DNA of 64,000 nucleotides. Origin: Skeletonema tropicum (lineage: Eukaryota > Bacillariophyta > Thalassiosirophyceae > Thalassiosirales > Thalassiosiraceae). The stretch spans positions 1,426,001-1,490,000 of the forward strand of contig CM074130.1 in the NCBI GenBank assembly GCA_037178625.1, written 5' to 3'. Below the pieces are notes generated by a model, which was not told where the DNA came from, made no database searches, and saw only the letters and a program-made list of their open reading frames with translations. The translations under genes were made by a program, and so were the position numbers. Every line of letters begins with the position of its first letter. The first letter of the stretch is position 1. Positions 1 through 12,327 of this stretch are shown here, piece by piece.

Positions 1-753
1 TATACTTGAGTGCTCTACTTGATTACACCGCCTTGGCAATTGTTGCTAGGCTGCATTTGACCTATTAAACTTTGAATGCTCTACTTGATAATTGATTGTA
101 CCGCCTTGGCACTTGTCGCTAGGCTGCATTTATTCTGCTCATCTCAGTACTGCTTTCATTTGCTTGCTGCTATCTGCAATCCGTTAGGATAGCCTCTTTT
201 CTCTATGGAGATGTTCTTGGTAAAGATAACGTGGTGTGTAATACCTACGTCCCATCTGCTCCTTCTTACTCATGCTCGACACCCCTTTCAGGAAGATATG
301 GCCTGTACGGTTACTCATGTGGCTTACTCTCATTTCTTATTGCCCTTAGGCAGAGATTTTGACTCTTTGTTCCTCGCTTCTTAAGTATCCGTACAAAGGC
401 AGATGTTTGGTGATATCTCTTCTTCTTATCCGCAGTAGACAAATGTAGCTGAATAGCTGAATTACTCTTTACTTGTACATCTAATTTCATTACTGTTCTC
501 TACTCCTTATACCCGTCCGGAGACAGATGTGGCTGTTGCAACTTTCGCTGCTGCTCTTCACTCTTTGCCAGCCCAGAAACAGGCGCTGCAACCTGCAACC
601 GAGGTTACTGCATTTATTTGACTCTCATCATCCGTCTCGAGACAGATAATGCAACCGAAATGGCTGCTCTTATTTGCTCTGACTATCCGTACGGAAACAG
701 ATGTTACAACCGCAGATGCTGCGGTTAAACCTCACATTTATTTGACTCTCATC
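1..753. repeat. Degenerate repeats leading into the satellite
   Basis: Two imperfect copies of a block of about 60 bp lie at about 5-58 and 75-130; both contain a ctctacttgat core and a ccgccttggca core. From 380 to 700 a looser motif (approximately tatccg-n-gacagatgt) recurs near 387, 428, 509, 628 and 686. The phrase catttatttgactctcatc occurs near 611 and 735 and runs directly into the first satellite unit. No credible gene is seen. I infer decayed or divergent satellite at the array edge. Confidence 0.5.
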
Positions 754-3700
754 AGTCTCGTAGCTGATCTGAGAGGTCCAGTGTGGGCTGGCCAGCAGCA
801 CCACATCCTACCAAATCGTACCTATCTTCGTCAATACGTGCATGAGCCGCTTCTAGTGGCCCATTATAGTCGGCGGTGATAGTAAGCAAGCAAATTAGCA
901 CTGCTCGGACGTTTAGCGTGCGTAGAAGCGATGCTACAGTCTCGTAGCTGATCTGAGAGGTCCAGTGTGGGCTGGCCAGCAGCACCACATCCTACCAAAT
1001 CGTACCTATCGTCGTCATTACGCGCATGAGGCGCTTCTAGTGACCCATTATAGTCGGCGGTGATAGTAAGCAAGCATATTAGCACTGCTCGGACGTTTGG
1101 CGTGCGTAGAAGCGATGCTTCAGTCTCGTAGCTGATGCGGGAGGTCCAGTGTGGGCTGGCCAGCAGCACCACATCCTACCAAATCGTACCTATCGTCGTC
1201 GTTACACCTCCGAGCCGCTTCTAGTGGCCCATTATAGTCGGCGGTGATAGTAAGCAAGCATATTAGCACTGCTCGGACGTTTGGCGTGCGTAGAAGCGAT
1301 GCTACAGTCTCGTGGCTGATGTGAGAGGTCCAGTGTGGGCTGGCCAGCAGCACCACATCCTACCAAATCGTACCTATCGTCGTCACTACGTGCATGAGCC
1401 GCTTCTAGTGGCCCATTATAGTCGGCGGTGATAGTAAGCAAGCAAATTAGCACTGCTCGGACGTTTAGCGTGCGTAGAAGCGATGCTACAGTCTCGTAGC
1501 TGATGTGAGAGGTCCAGTGTGGGCTGGCCAGCAGCACCACATCCTACCAAATCGTACCTATCGTCGTCATTACGCGCATGAGCCGCTTCTAGTGACCCAT
1601 TATAGTCGGCGGTGATAGTAAGCAAGCATATTAGCACTGCTCGGACGTTTGGCGTGCGTAGAAGCGATGCTTCAGTCTCGTAGCTGATGCGGGAGGTCCA
1701 GTGTGGGCTGGCCAGCAGCACCACATCCTACCAAATCGTACCTATCGTCGTCGTTACACCTCCGAGCCGCTTCTAGTGGCCCATTATAGTCGGCGGTGAT
1801 AGTAAGCAAGCATATTAGCACTGCTCGGACGTTTAGCGTGCGTAGAAGCGATGCTACAGTCTCGTGGCTGATGTGAGAGGTCCAGTGTGGGCTGGCCAGC
1901 AGCACCACATCCTACCAAATCGTACCTATCGTCGTCACTACGTGCATGAGCCGCTTCTAGTGGCCCATTATAGTCGGCGGTGATAGTAAGCAAGCAAATT
2001 AGCACTGCTCGGACGTTTAGCGTGCGTAGAAGCGATGCTACAGTCTCGTAGCTGATGTGAGAGGTCCAGTGTGGGCTGGCCAGCAGCACCACATCCTACC
2101 AAATCGTACCTATCGTCGTCGTTACACCTCCGAGCCGCTTCTAGTGGCCCATTATAGTCGGCGGTGATAGTAAGCAAGCACATGTCCACTGTTCGGACGT
2201 TTAGCGTGCGTAGAAGCGATGCTACAGTCTCGTAGCTGATGTGAGAGGTCCAGTGTGGGCTGGCCAGCAGCACCACATCCTACCAAATCGTACCTATCGT
2301 CGTCATTACGTGCATGAGCCGCTTCTAGTGGCCCATTATAGTCGGCGGTGATAGTAAGCAAGCATATTAGCACTGCTCGGACGTTTAGCGTGCGTAGAAG
2401 CGATGCTACAGTCTCGTAGCTGATGTGAGAGGTCCAGTGTGGGCTGGCCAGCAGCACCACATCCTACCAAATCGTACCTATCGTCGTCGTTACACCTCCG
2501 AGCCGCTTCTAGTGGCCCATTATAGTCGGCGGTGATAGTAAGCAAGCATATTAGCACTGCTCGGACGTTTAGCGTGCGTAGAAGCGATGCTACAGTCTCG
2601 TAGCTGATCTGAGAGGTCCAGTGTGGGCTGGCCAGCAGCACCACATCCTACCAAATCGTACCTATCGTCGTCATTACGTGCATGAGCCGCTTCTAGTGGC
2701 CCATTATAGTCGGCGGTGATAGTAAGCAAGCATATTAGCACTGCTCGGACGTTTAGCGTGCGTAGAAGCGATGCTACAGTCTCGTAGCTGATGTGAGAGG
2801 TTCAGTGTGGGCTGGCCAGCAGCACCACATCCTACCAAATCGTACCTATCGTCGTCACTACGTGCATGAGGCGCTTCTAGTGGCCCATTATAGTCGGCGG
2901 TGATAGTAAGCAAGCAAATTAGCACTGCTCGGACGTTTAGCGTGCGTAGAAGCGATGCTACAGTCTCGTAGCTGATGTGAGAGGTCCAGCATGGGCTGGC
3001 CAGCAGCACCACATCCTACCAAATCGTACCTATCGTCGTCGTTACACCTCCGAGCCGCTTCTAGTGGCCCATTATAGTCGGCGGTGATAGTAAGCAAGCA
3101 AATTAGCACTGCTCGGACGTTTAGCGTGCGTAGAAGCGATGCTACAGTCACGTAGCTGATCTGAGAGGTCCAGTGTGGGCTGGCCAGCAGCACCACATCC
3201 TACCAAATCGTACCTATCGTCGTCATTACGTGCATGAGCCGCTTCTAGTGGCCCATTATAGTCGGCGGTGATAGTAAGCAAGTACATGTCCACTGCTCGG
3301 ACGTTTAGCGTGCGTAGAAGCGATGCTACAGTCTCGTAGCTGATGTGAGAGGTCCAGTGTGGGCTGGCCAGCAGCACCACATCCTACCAAATCGTACCTA
3401 TCGTCGTCACTACGTGCATGAGCCGCTTCTAGTGGCCCATTATAGTCGGCGGTGATAGTAAGCAAGCACATTAGCACTGCTCGGACGTTTAGCGTGCGTA
3501 GAAGCGATGCTACAGTCTCTTTGCATATCTGAGAGGTCCAGTGTGGGCTGGCCAGCAGCACCACATCCTACCAAATCGTACCTATCGTCGTCGTTACACC
3601 TCCGAGCCGCTTCTAGTGGCCCATTATAGTCGGCGGTGATAGTAAGCAAGCATATTAGCACTGCTCGGACGTTTAGCGTGCGTAGAAGCGATGCTACAGT

Positions 3701-5487
3701 CTCGTAGCTGATGTGAGAGGTTCAGTGTGGGCTGGCCAGCAGCACCACATCCTACCAAATCGTACCTATCGTCGTCATTACGTGCATGAGCCGCTTCCTA
3801 GTGGCCCATTATAGTCGGCGGTGATAGTAAGCAAGCAAATTAGCACTGCTCGGACGTTTAGCGTGCGTAGAAGCGATGCTACAGTCTCGTAGCTGATGTG
3901 AGAGGTCCAGCATGGGCTGGCCAGCAGCACCACATCCTACCAAATCGTACCTATCGTCGTCGTTACACCTCCGAGCCGCTTCTAGTGGCCCATTATAGTC
4001 GGCGGTGATAGTAAGCAAGCAAATTAGCACTGCTCGGACGTTTAGCGTGCGTAGAAGCGATGCTACAGTCACGTAGCTGATCTGAGAGGTCCAGTGTGGG
4101 CTGGCCAGCAGCACCACATCCTACCAAATCGTACCTATCGTCGTCATTACGTGCATGAGCCGCTTCTAGTGGCCCATTATAGTCGGCGGTGATAGTAAGC
4201 AAGTACATGTCCACTGCTCGGACGTTTAGCGTGCGTAGAAGCGATGCTACAGTCTCGTAGCTGATGTGAGAGGTCCAGTGTGGGCTGGCCAGCAGCACCA
4301 CATCCTACCAAATCGTACCTATCGTCGTCACTACGTGCATGAGCCGCTTCTAGTGGCCCATTATAGTCGGCGGTGATAGTAAGCAAGCACATGTCCACTG
4401 CTCGGACGTTTAGCGTGCGTAGAAGCGATGCTACAGTCTCTTTGCATATCTGAGAGGTCCAGTGTGGGCTGGCCAGCAGCACCACATCCTACCAAATCGT
4501 ACCTATCGTCGTCGTTACACCTCCGAGCCGCTTCTAGTGGCCCATTATAGTCGGCGGTGATAGTAAGCAAGCATATTAGCACTGCTCGGACGTTTGGCGT
4601 GCGTAGAAGCGATGCTACAGTCTCGTAGCTGATGTGAGAGGTTCAGTGTGGGCTGGCCAGCAGCACCACATCCTACCAAATCGTACCTATCGTCGTCATT
4701 ACGTGCATGAGCCGCTCCTAGTGGCCCATTATAGTCGGCGGTGATAGTAAGCAAGCATATTAGCACTGCTCGGACGTTTAGCGTGCGTAGAAGCGATGCT
4801 ACAGTCTCGTGGCTGATGTGAGAGGTCCAGTGTGGGTTTGCCAGCAGCACCACATCCTACCAAATCGTACCTACCGTCGTCATTACGTGCATGAGCCGCT
4901 TCTAGTGGCCCATTATAGTCGGCGGTGATAGTAAGCAAGTACATGTCCACTGCTCGGACGTTTGGCGTGCGTAGAAGCGATGCTACAGTCTCGTAGCTGA
5001 TGTGAGAGGTCCAGCATGGGCTGGCCAGCAGCACCACATCCTACCAAATCGTACCTATCGTCGTCGTTACACCTCCGAGCCGCTTCTAGTGGCCCATTAT
5101 AGTCGGCGGTGATAGTAAGCAAGCAAATTAGCACTGCTCGGACGTTTAGCGTGCGTAGAAGCGATGCTACAGTCACGTAGCTGATCTGAGAGGTCCAGTG
5201 TGGGCTGGCCAGCAGCACCACATCCTACCAAATCGTACCTATCGTCGTCATTACGTGCATGAGCCGCTTCTAGTGGCCCATTATAGTCGGCGGTGATAGT
5301 AAGCAAGTACATAGTCCACTGCTCGGACGTTTAGCGTGCGTAGAAGCGATGCTACAGTCTCGTAGCTGATCTGAGAGGTCCAGCATGGGCTGGCCAGCAG
5401 CACCACATCCTACCAAATCGTACCTATCGTCGTCATTACGTGCATGAGCCGCTTCTAGTGGCCCATTATAGTCGGCGGTGATAGTAA
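754..5487. repeat. 184-bp tandem satellite array, about 25.7 copies
   Basis: Units starting agtctcgtagctgat recur every 184 bp from 754 to 5356, followed by a partial copy of about 130 bp. The total offset is 25 x 184 + 2, explained by two single-base insertions (about 3797 and 5312). Each unit carries the 10-bp palindrome GCTGGCCAGC. Copies differ mainly in two windows: a block after tcgtcgtc (tacgtgcatgag versus tacacctccgag) and a block after agcaag (catattagc, caaattagc, cacatgtcc, tacatgtcc). These variants recur with 552-bp (three-unit) periodicity at about 1120-2220 and 921-bp (five-unit) periodicity at about 2888-4730. Short open frames on the minus strand are by-products, because 184 is not a multiple of three. 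The unit length is close to one nucleosome repeat; a centromeric or heterochromatic role is inference only. Confidence 0.95.
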
Positions 5488-5741
5488 GGTAGCACGTCAA
5501 GAAAGCCAAGTTTAACCGTATCATTTATTGCTACTGTTAATACAAAATCAACGTTTTCCGTACTTATTTTTATTGATTTAGTAGCAAGTCATACTTTCGG
5601 TTTGCGCAAGTATATAGCTTTGTTCATTTTCTTTTTTAATGTTAGCTTTTTGATTTGTTTCAGGCCCTTTTTTGGTACTTCGTTAGGTCATTAATTATTT
5701 CTGTTTGTTTCATCAAAGTGCACGACCAAAATCATGATATG

Positions 5742-8700
5742 TCACTGCCCTTTGGTTTTTCCACTTCCTTTTGTTGTTCTCCTTTTATATTTGTTTCTGT
5801 TGGTGTGACGCTTTTGAACTCCTCTTTGTTTTCTCTTTTGTGTTTGCTTCATTTGTTTGCCCTTATTCGGCATTCTTACCTTTGGTTCAAATGCTCCAAG
5901 CTTTGCCAAATACCGGAGATATTCATTGGAGCTTCGTAGTCCCTTTCCGAACTGTCCTACTTTTTCATACGTCAATGACTCTTCCAATTCTGTGTACCTC
6001 TTTTCGAACCATTCCAAATTCTTTTCGAGACAGAAATCCTTTTCTATATCCCCCATTGCAATTAATCTCACCTCTTCCTCCATTTGTCTTCTTATACTTG
6101 GATGGGAAAGTAATGCAGGAGATTCAATTTCCGTTGCATCTTCCTCGTGCCCAAACAACTCTAGCAAGTTTGAGCCCAAAGGAGTAGGGATCATGTATCT
6201 GCCAACTTGACGAGGAAGATTGTTCCTCCGCTGACTAGGCGGCCGTGGCGGGCGTAAAGCCACACCATTTTCGTCACATAACATTACATAGCCTCGATCG
6301 ACAATATTACTAACATGAACAGCCATGCTTGCGTCAGTTCCAATTCGGTTCAAATCCATCAATCGAATAAGCTCATGTTCTTGCAGGAAGCGAGGTGGCA
6401 TTGTTTTCTTCTCCTCAATACCTGATTTTTCAAGCTTTAGCCGCTGCCCTTCTCGCAACAAATCCTTCTCAACTCTTCCCTGGACTGCCCCAACATCACG
6501 CAGCACCCACCGACAAGCATCAGCAAATCCAAGCGAATCTACAGTGACTAATTCTATCTCAAACTCTGCTTCGTCGCTGTCCGACAATGCCAATAACGCT
6601 TTCGTACGAGTGATTTGTAGGTCATTGTGTAGGCTACCAAGAAAGTTGCGGACCACATACTCATATAGTCTCCACGCATTACCTCCGCCTACATTTCCCC
6701 TGTTTGCAGCTTTTAGAGGGGTTATAGGGGGGTGATCTCCGCAATCTTTACCTCGATTAGGAGGCTTGTTCGTCTTCCTCGTTCGTAGTAAATACGAGGC
6801 AGTCTTCCCCCACTCTTCACTACTACAGTGCTGTCGCAACAACGAGCGGGCGTCAAAGCCATTTGGATCGTAACGTGTTGTCTCAGTACGTGGATAAGAT
6901 ATGAACCCAGCAGAATAGAGCTTTTCAGCAACAGACATAACAGATTTCGGCGACATTCCCATTGCTTTAGAACCTGCTTCCAATAAAGCGACAGTATTGA
7001 GACCAACAGGTGGCTTGATGCTTTCTGAAGTTTGAGAAACTTTTTTGACAACGATATCTGCACCTCTACCCCTTTCAATTAATTCTCGCGCGGCGTTCTG
7101 ACTGAAAGTGGCATTCTCCTCATAGGCATCATCTCTTTTACTCCTTGTGTCCATCACAGCGTCGTTTGTTGGGACTCTCCATTTCAGCACGTAGCTGTTG
7201 CCATCTGGAAGCTGTGCATGTAAATCTACTTTCCAATATCTTTCTGGTACAAACGCTTCTATCTCTCGTAGTCTATCCACACAAAAAGACAATGCTGGAG
7301 TTTGACAAGGCCCATATGATATCATTTTCGTCGAGCTTGAGAATCTCTGCCTCGCTAGGCCAACACACCTCCATGTAAGGAGCCTATACAAAGCAGAGAG
7401 AAAGGTCGTAACAAATGAGAAAGTGAACAATGCAAATCAATTCGTCCCAGCTCCACGAGAAATAAGAGATACCCACCTTGTGAGTGACACTCCTATTCTT
7501 AGATCGAGTTCTTGTCTAGCGTCAACACTCCTTGAGAGCTCTGGATCGGGTTCTTCAAGAGAGCTGAAAGCATCTTGAAGGGCCTTGGGAGTTATAGCTG
7601 AGAACTTTGCTCTATGAACACGCGTTGCATCAGTAGATGCTTTGCTGTATATGGCTCTGCGACAAACGGCGATGACTTCGTGGGCTATGTTTTCTCCCTC
7701 CGCGTCACAGTCTAACCAGAGAATTAGATGTTCACTATCACCTGCTAACGCTTTGAGGTGGTCAATAACTCTTAATTTCGAAGTAGTCGACTCTTCTTTT
7801 TTTGTAACAGGCAACGTGAAATAGTCACGAGGGTTGGTGCGTTGATCTTTGTTTTGAGAATCAAAGTCAAAGCCAAGAGAATAAATGTGCCCAACTACTG
7901 ATGTAACCCTAACTAGGCATCTTTGTCCATTGGCAGGTGCAAATTTATCAGTCGTGAATTCATAAACAGGCAGAGCTCTTGATATTCCTCTTCGCTGATT
8001 TGCACCTCTTTTGCCACTGAGGGAGTCGGCAATCGCCTTTGCTATCGAAGGCTTTTCTGCTACCATGAGGATCTTCATTCGATTGTCTTTTGAATCTTTT
8101 GATGATGAAGTCATCAGTAGTGGAGCAATATCTTGAAACTCGAATAGTCCTATGTACTCAAATCTCAGTCTTTGGCTACGTCGCGATAAAGCATCGAGGA
8201 CAGTTTTGACGGGCATGTCACCAATAGTAGATCCATTGATGTCAGATACAGCTCTCACCAATTCTTTACTAGGCAATCGAATCCGTTTGGATGTGACCAA
8301 CTCATCTTCTACTTGATTTTGCTCATGAGCTAGATTTTGTTCATCAGTATCAAAATTATCATCATTCGGTGCAATATCAGTGATATCAAAATCTAGATCA
8401 TCGCTGTAAGCATCATCTTCGAAATCGCGATAAGATGTATCTTTACCTGCACCATAACTGCCCTCCGCAGCCGTTCTTCTAAAATCTTGCTGACTGAATT
8501 CCTCGTTGTGCACATCGTCATCTGACTCACTATCTACTTGAGTAGAAAATGATCCTGCATTTATCTTCATATCCTCCTCAAGAGATCTGGCTTGATTTAT
8601 ATGAGCTTGACCTCGAAGCCATAATGGAATCGAGTTGCTTTGTCCTGCATCTGTAAGAAGATCTACTAAACCAGAAGCAAGTCTCGCACTCTTTGCATCC

Positions 8701-10159
8701 AGGAATGTCAGAGCTTCGCCGGATTTTCCTGCTCGTCCCGTCCTACCACATCGATGCGTATACGTGTCGATATCCCTTGGTGGATCTGCTTGAATCACGA
8801 GTCCTATTGAAGATAGGTCTAATCCACGAGCAGCTACATCTGTAGCGACCAGCAGCGAAACTTTTTGAGACTTGAAGTCTTTCATTGCTCTGTTGCGTTC
8901 TGACTGTGGTTTATCCCCATGAATTACACGCACCTGACGTTTTTTACCACCTAGCTTGTTAGATATTGCTTTGCCAAACAGTTCTGCGCCATCCTTTGTA
9001 TTTGTAAAGACGATGACACTGGTCTGATCCATTTTGAGATTGGGATTTGCCCAAAATTGTTCTACATTCTTGATGACTGCAGTAACTTTGGGGTTTTGTT
9101 TGCCTTTAGCATAGATATCGACCCATTCAAATCTTTGCTTGATTAAAGATTGTGTGCTACCCACTTTACCCACGCTTACAAAATAGTAATTTTGATTGAG
9201 GAAGTCTGCAGCTAACCTTTGAACTCCCAGCGGAAACGTTGCACTGCACAAGACGCTCTGCCTATTGTTGTTACGGGAGAAGGACCTAGCAATCCTGGTC
9301 AAATCCTTTTCAAATCCCATGTCTAATAAACGATCGGCCTCATCAATTACAAGATAATCAATGGAGTGCAGGGATAGCTTTCTTTCATCAAGGAATTGGC
9401 ATATTCTCCCAGGAGTACCTACCAATACATTGCAGCCTGGCAGCGACTGTCTCTGCTGACGAGTATCAGATCCACCAGTAGCTGGTAGAAAGAGTGTTAT
9501 GGTTGAGCTTTCTTTTTGATCGAGACAGACAATCAACAACAGACACAACCGCAATGGTCGTCATTCTTACCGAGAGAAATAGAAAAACCACAATCTGACT
9601 TCAAAAAACGATTCAACACATTAGCAGTTTGCACAGCGAGTTCTCTTGTCGGCGAAATGATCAAAGCAGTTGGTGAACCCATTGATTTGTTTGGAAAGCT
9701 TTTGCCGCTTGTCAACAGCTTATTAAGTAGTGGCAGTCCAAACATCAATGTTTTCCCGGAGCCTGTCGCACTCGAGGCCATGACGTCATACCGCTCAAAC
9801 AAAAGAGGCAATGAGTAAGCTTGGATTGGCGTTGGTGCAGTAATGTTCATATCCGAAGATTGCAATGTTTTAGTGATGCGGCTATCAAGAATGGAGCTCG
9901 CAAAATCTTTCAGAGGGAGTGTGCCATGATCTGAAGGTGACACTTCTACTGAAGCCTTCATTGATGAAAGTGACGACCGACATAACCTACTGATACCACC
10001 ATGACGTTGATGGCATATAAATGATGATGAAGTTGCCAAAGAGGTGATATGCGAGGACTGTAGCTGTCGCGTGTAGCGGGCAAACGCTAGCGTTGGCTGA
10101 AACATCATTCCAAGAAATATCGAAATGATTATGATGGCCATGCTTGATAATATTATCAT
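5742..10159 (-). CDS. DEAD-box RNA helicase fused to TOP3-beta-type DNA/RNA topoisomerase
   Basis: Three exons (10159-9571, 9511-7477, 7383-5742) with GT-AG introns of 59 and 93 bp give 1421 residues. Residues 1-30 are a hydrophobic signal ending PTLA-FARY, a possible diatom plastid presequence. The helicase half has a Q motif (TPIQ), Walker A (ATGSGKT), PTRELA, TPGR, DEAD at 253-256, SAT, ATDVAARGLDL and HRCGRTGRAG. An acidic linker follows (about 515-605). The topoisomerase starts at MKILMVAEKPS (675), with the TOPRIM metal site LWLDCDAEGEN near 797-803, ISYGPCQTP near 895 and the active-site Tyr of ISYPRTET at about 1038. SYGPCQTP and LWLDCD are typical of TOP3-beta, which also acts on RNA. 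The last 45 residues are Lys/Arg-rich; no zinc fingers are seen. Helicase and TOPRIM parts lie in one uninterrupted exon, so the fusion is not an artefact of joining exons. The second acceptor (aaaaag) is unusual. Confidence 0.88.
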
Positions 10160-10691
10160 TCACAACAACATAGCTTGGTAGACACACCTGAGCACTTGTC
10201 GCTCTTCATGATGTCCGTGCCAACCTGTGCCAACAAGCAACAAGGAGACGCGGCGAGCGGCGAGCGACGCCACAACAGGGCGCGCTGCACGAGAGAGACC
10301 CGAGACGCGCGCCCGCAGCCCGCAGTTGTTGGCTAATCTTGCTTGGGTGATGATGCGACATGAGCTATTTCTCTCTCTATGGGGATACCTTCTCATCTGC
10401 ATGATGCATGATGCTCCCGCTTGCCTTGATCAGAACGCGAACTGCCGTCGTGGAGTTCGCTTCGCATCGTATCGCTTTCTACTCTTATGAACAACTCAAA
10501 TTATTATTCAATGTGAAGTCACATCTTTGATGCTTAGTGCATTATCTTGCTATCGATGCAGCTCATAAATTAACATTTGATTCAACTGAAAATTAAACTT
10601 TTATCTGAAACAGGACAGGTGCAGTGCCTCATAAAACGACAACCTCTTGTCTAAGTGACCCAAACCCAACCCAACCCAAACCAACCTCAAA
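10160..10691. promoter_or_regulatory. Shared divergent upstream region
   Basis: This 532-bp gap separates the minus-strand helicase-topoisomerase gene from the plus-strand psbU gene and must carry both promoters. Positions 10245-10325 are strikingly GC-rich with many CG dinucleotides. The psbU leader just before its ATG (about 10660-10690) is a C/A-rich stretch built of cccaa(a) steps without upstream ATG. Short open frames here have no recognisable product. Confidence 0.45.
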
Positions 10692-11219
10692 ATGAAGCCT
10701 ATCGCGTTCGCTCTAGCTATCTTTGTTCATGCCGCGGTGGCATTTGCATTTGTTGTTCCGGTGCCCATGTCAGCGCCAGCACGCAAAGGCAGTTGCAGCA
10801 ATCTCGACGCAACGCGTCGTGACGTTATCTCTGAAATCTCTGGGCTTGTGGCGGCAGCTGCTGTGACAGCAGTCCAGCCGCCAGCATATGCGGAGCCTGT
10901 AGTCGTGGAACCACTAAAAGGCACACCTCAAGATAACGAAATTGTCAAGGAACAACGCACAGTTACCGATAAACTTGACATCAACAATGCTCCCGTTGCC
11001 GACTACATGCAGTTCCCGGGGCTCTACCCGTCTATCGGGGGTAAGATAGCAAATGGGGGACCGTACGGTTCGGTGAAAGATGTGTACAAATTGAAGGCCC
11101 TATCCAGTGACGACATTAAGCAGATTAAGAAATATGAGAGCTACCTTACCGCCACTCCAGCCACGGGTCTTGATACGTTACGTGGAAGGGACCCTTATCG
11201 CAGGTCTTTCAATCTGTAA
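10692..11219 (+). CDS. psbU: Photosystem II extrinsic 12 kDa protein PsbU
   Basis: This 175-residue protein is the lumenal PsbU subunit that stabilises the oxygen-evolving complex. The mature part contains KLDINNAPVADYMQFPGLYP and a helix-hairpin-helix-like region, both characteristic of the family. The N-terminus is three-part: an ER signal peptide (1-17) followed by FAFVVP, a plastid transit stretch, then a thylakoid signal with a twin arginine (TRRDVIS), an Ala-rich core and an AYA cleavage site near residue 67. The mature chain would be about 108 residues, slightly longer than in red algae because of an Arg-rich C-terminal tail. In cyanobacteria and red algae PsbU lacks this three-part leader, so the leader fits a secondary plastid. 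The start ATG follows a C/A-rich leader. No intron is needed. Confidence 0.93.
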   Translation: MKPIAFALAIFVHAAVAFAFVVPVPMSAPARKGSCSNLDATRRDVISEISGLVAAAAVTAVQPPAYAEPVVVEPLKGTPQDNEIVKEQRTVTDKLDINNAPVADYMQFPGLYPSIGGKIANGGPYGSVKDVYKLKALSSDDIKQIKKYESYLTATPATGLDTLRGRDPYRRSFNL

Positions 11220-12327
11220 ACACCTAGCTTCAGCTCCATAAATAAATGACAATAGGAATGAGTTTGAAGAGTAAAAAGAAGAAGCGTTCGCAGCTCAGTC
11301 ATGAAACGAGAACGGTAATCCAATCCTGCTACACACTGATACCTTTCTCTACGACAGGATGTACCAAGACCAAGGAAACATTTCAGACTGACCGCAATTC
11401 CACGAAGACAAAGAAGAATGCAAGATAATGAGTTAGATTTAAAGTAACACTTCTTGGTTATTCCATTTCTGTGGGCTTCGAAAACTTCCCTTGATTGCGT
11501 CTTGAAGCACCTCGCCAGAAGCTTGTCGCTTCGTATTTCATGTATAGCGTATCGTGCACGTTAAAGAAACATAATCGTGTCCAAGAGTAGATCACTCTGC
11601 TGATATAGAAAGCCGTGAGACGCGAGATGGTGTGGTAGGGAGACAGACAGTGTCAGTGTCTCAACATTGAAATGATTCTAGTCACCAAATCTTTTTAATG
11701 CATCAAGTTACACTCTCGATTATGTTTGCAGGCGATGATTGTGAATGAAAAACGAGGCAGGATAAGCAGAGCATTATGGCAGTGGCAAATCACTATGGTT
11801 GACACATGTAGCATGTGTACCAGTACAAGAGTTGTTGACTCCTATCGCAGCAGGTGGATAAATGAACTTCAAAGCTTGTTTTTTCCTCGTGTGGAAGCTT
11901 TTCATTTATGATGTGGTGGGCAATCAAATTCACAGTTGCAACATCAGCACTCTTTGTCTAGCAAGTCAAAACTTTTTTGATGACATTTAAATGAGCACAT
12001 AATGCATCCCTCCAGAATCGAGCTTTCAATGCTTTTGTTTACAGCAACATTCCAATAGGACATCACTCACTCACGTAGCCATATATTGTTGTTTCGTTAA
12101 TTGACAATGAAATTTGGAAGCGGGACGATAACATGAAGAGCACGAGAGGTGTTTTTCATTTTTTAACATACAGTCATCTTAATATTACGAAAAATCATGA
12201 AGCAGCCATTCTTCCAGAGAGAAATCAACATGAGGAGACCTTCGTAATTCATTATAATACACCAAGATCTACATGGATTGTGTATCCAACCTATCCTCTC
12301 TCTCTTGGTCAATCAACTCATTGATAT
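11220..12327. other. Intergenic, no gene recognised
   Basis: This is 1.1 kb between the 3' ends of psbU and RPB10. It is AT-rich with short plus-strand open frames (about 11246, 11726 and 12133) that show no known domain, no coding-like composition and no convincing start context. I see no RNA gene or clear repeat. Confidence 0.5.

Noticed and set aside
754..5487. CRISPR-like array
   Set aside because: Units are contiguous 184-bp copies with no unique spacers, in a eukaryotic genome.
752..5524. Many minus-strand open frames of 73-102 codons inside the satellite as a repeated protein family
   Set aside because: They follow the 184-bp period and change frame in each unit because 184 is not a multiple of three; similarity only reflects the DNA repeat.
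5655..7378. Plus-strand open frames across the topoisomerase exon
   Set aside because: They are antisense shadows of a strongly conserved minus-strand gene.
7437..9571. Separate helicase and topoisomerase genes with a start at residue 675
   Set aside because: Helicase motifs, linker and TOPRIM lie in one uninterrupted exon frame without stop or splice signal between them.
10655..10690. Interstitial telomere-like cccaa repeats before psbU
   Set aside because: The unit is irregular and too short; it is better explained as a C/A-rich 5' leader.
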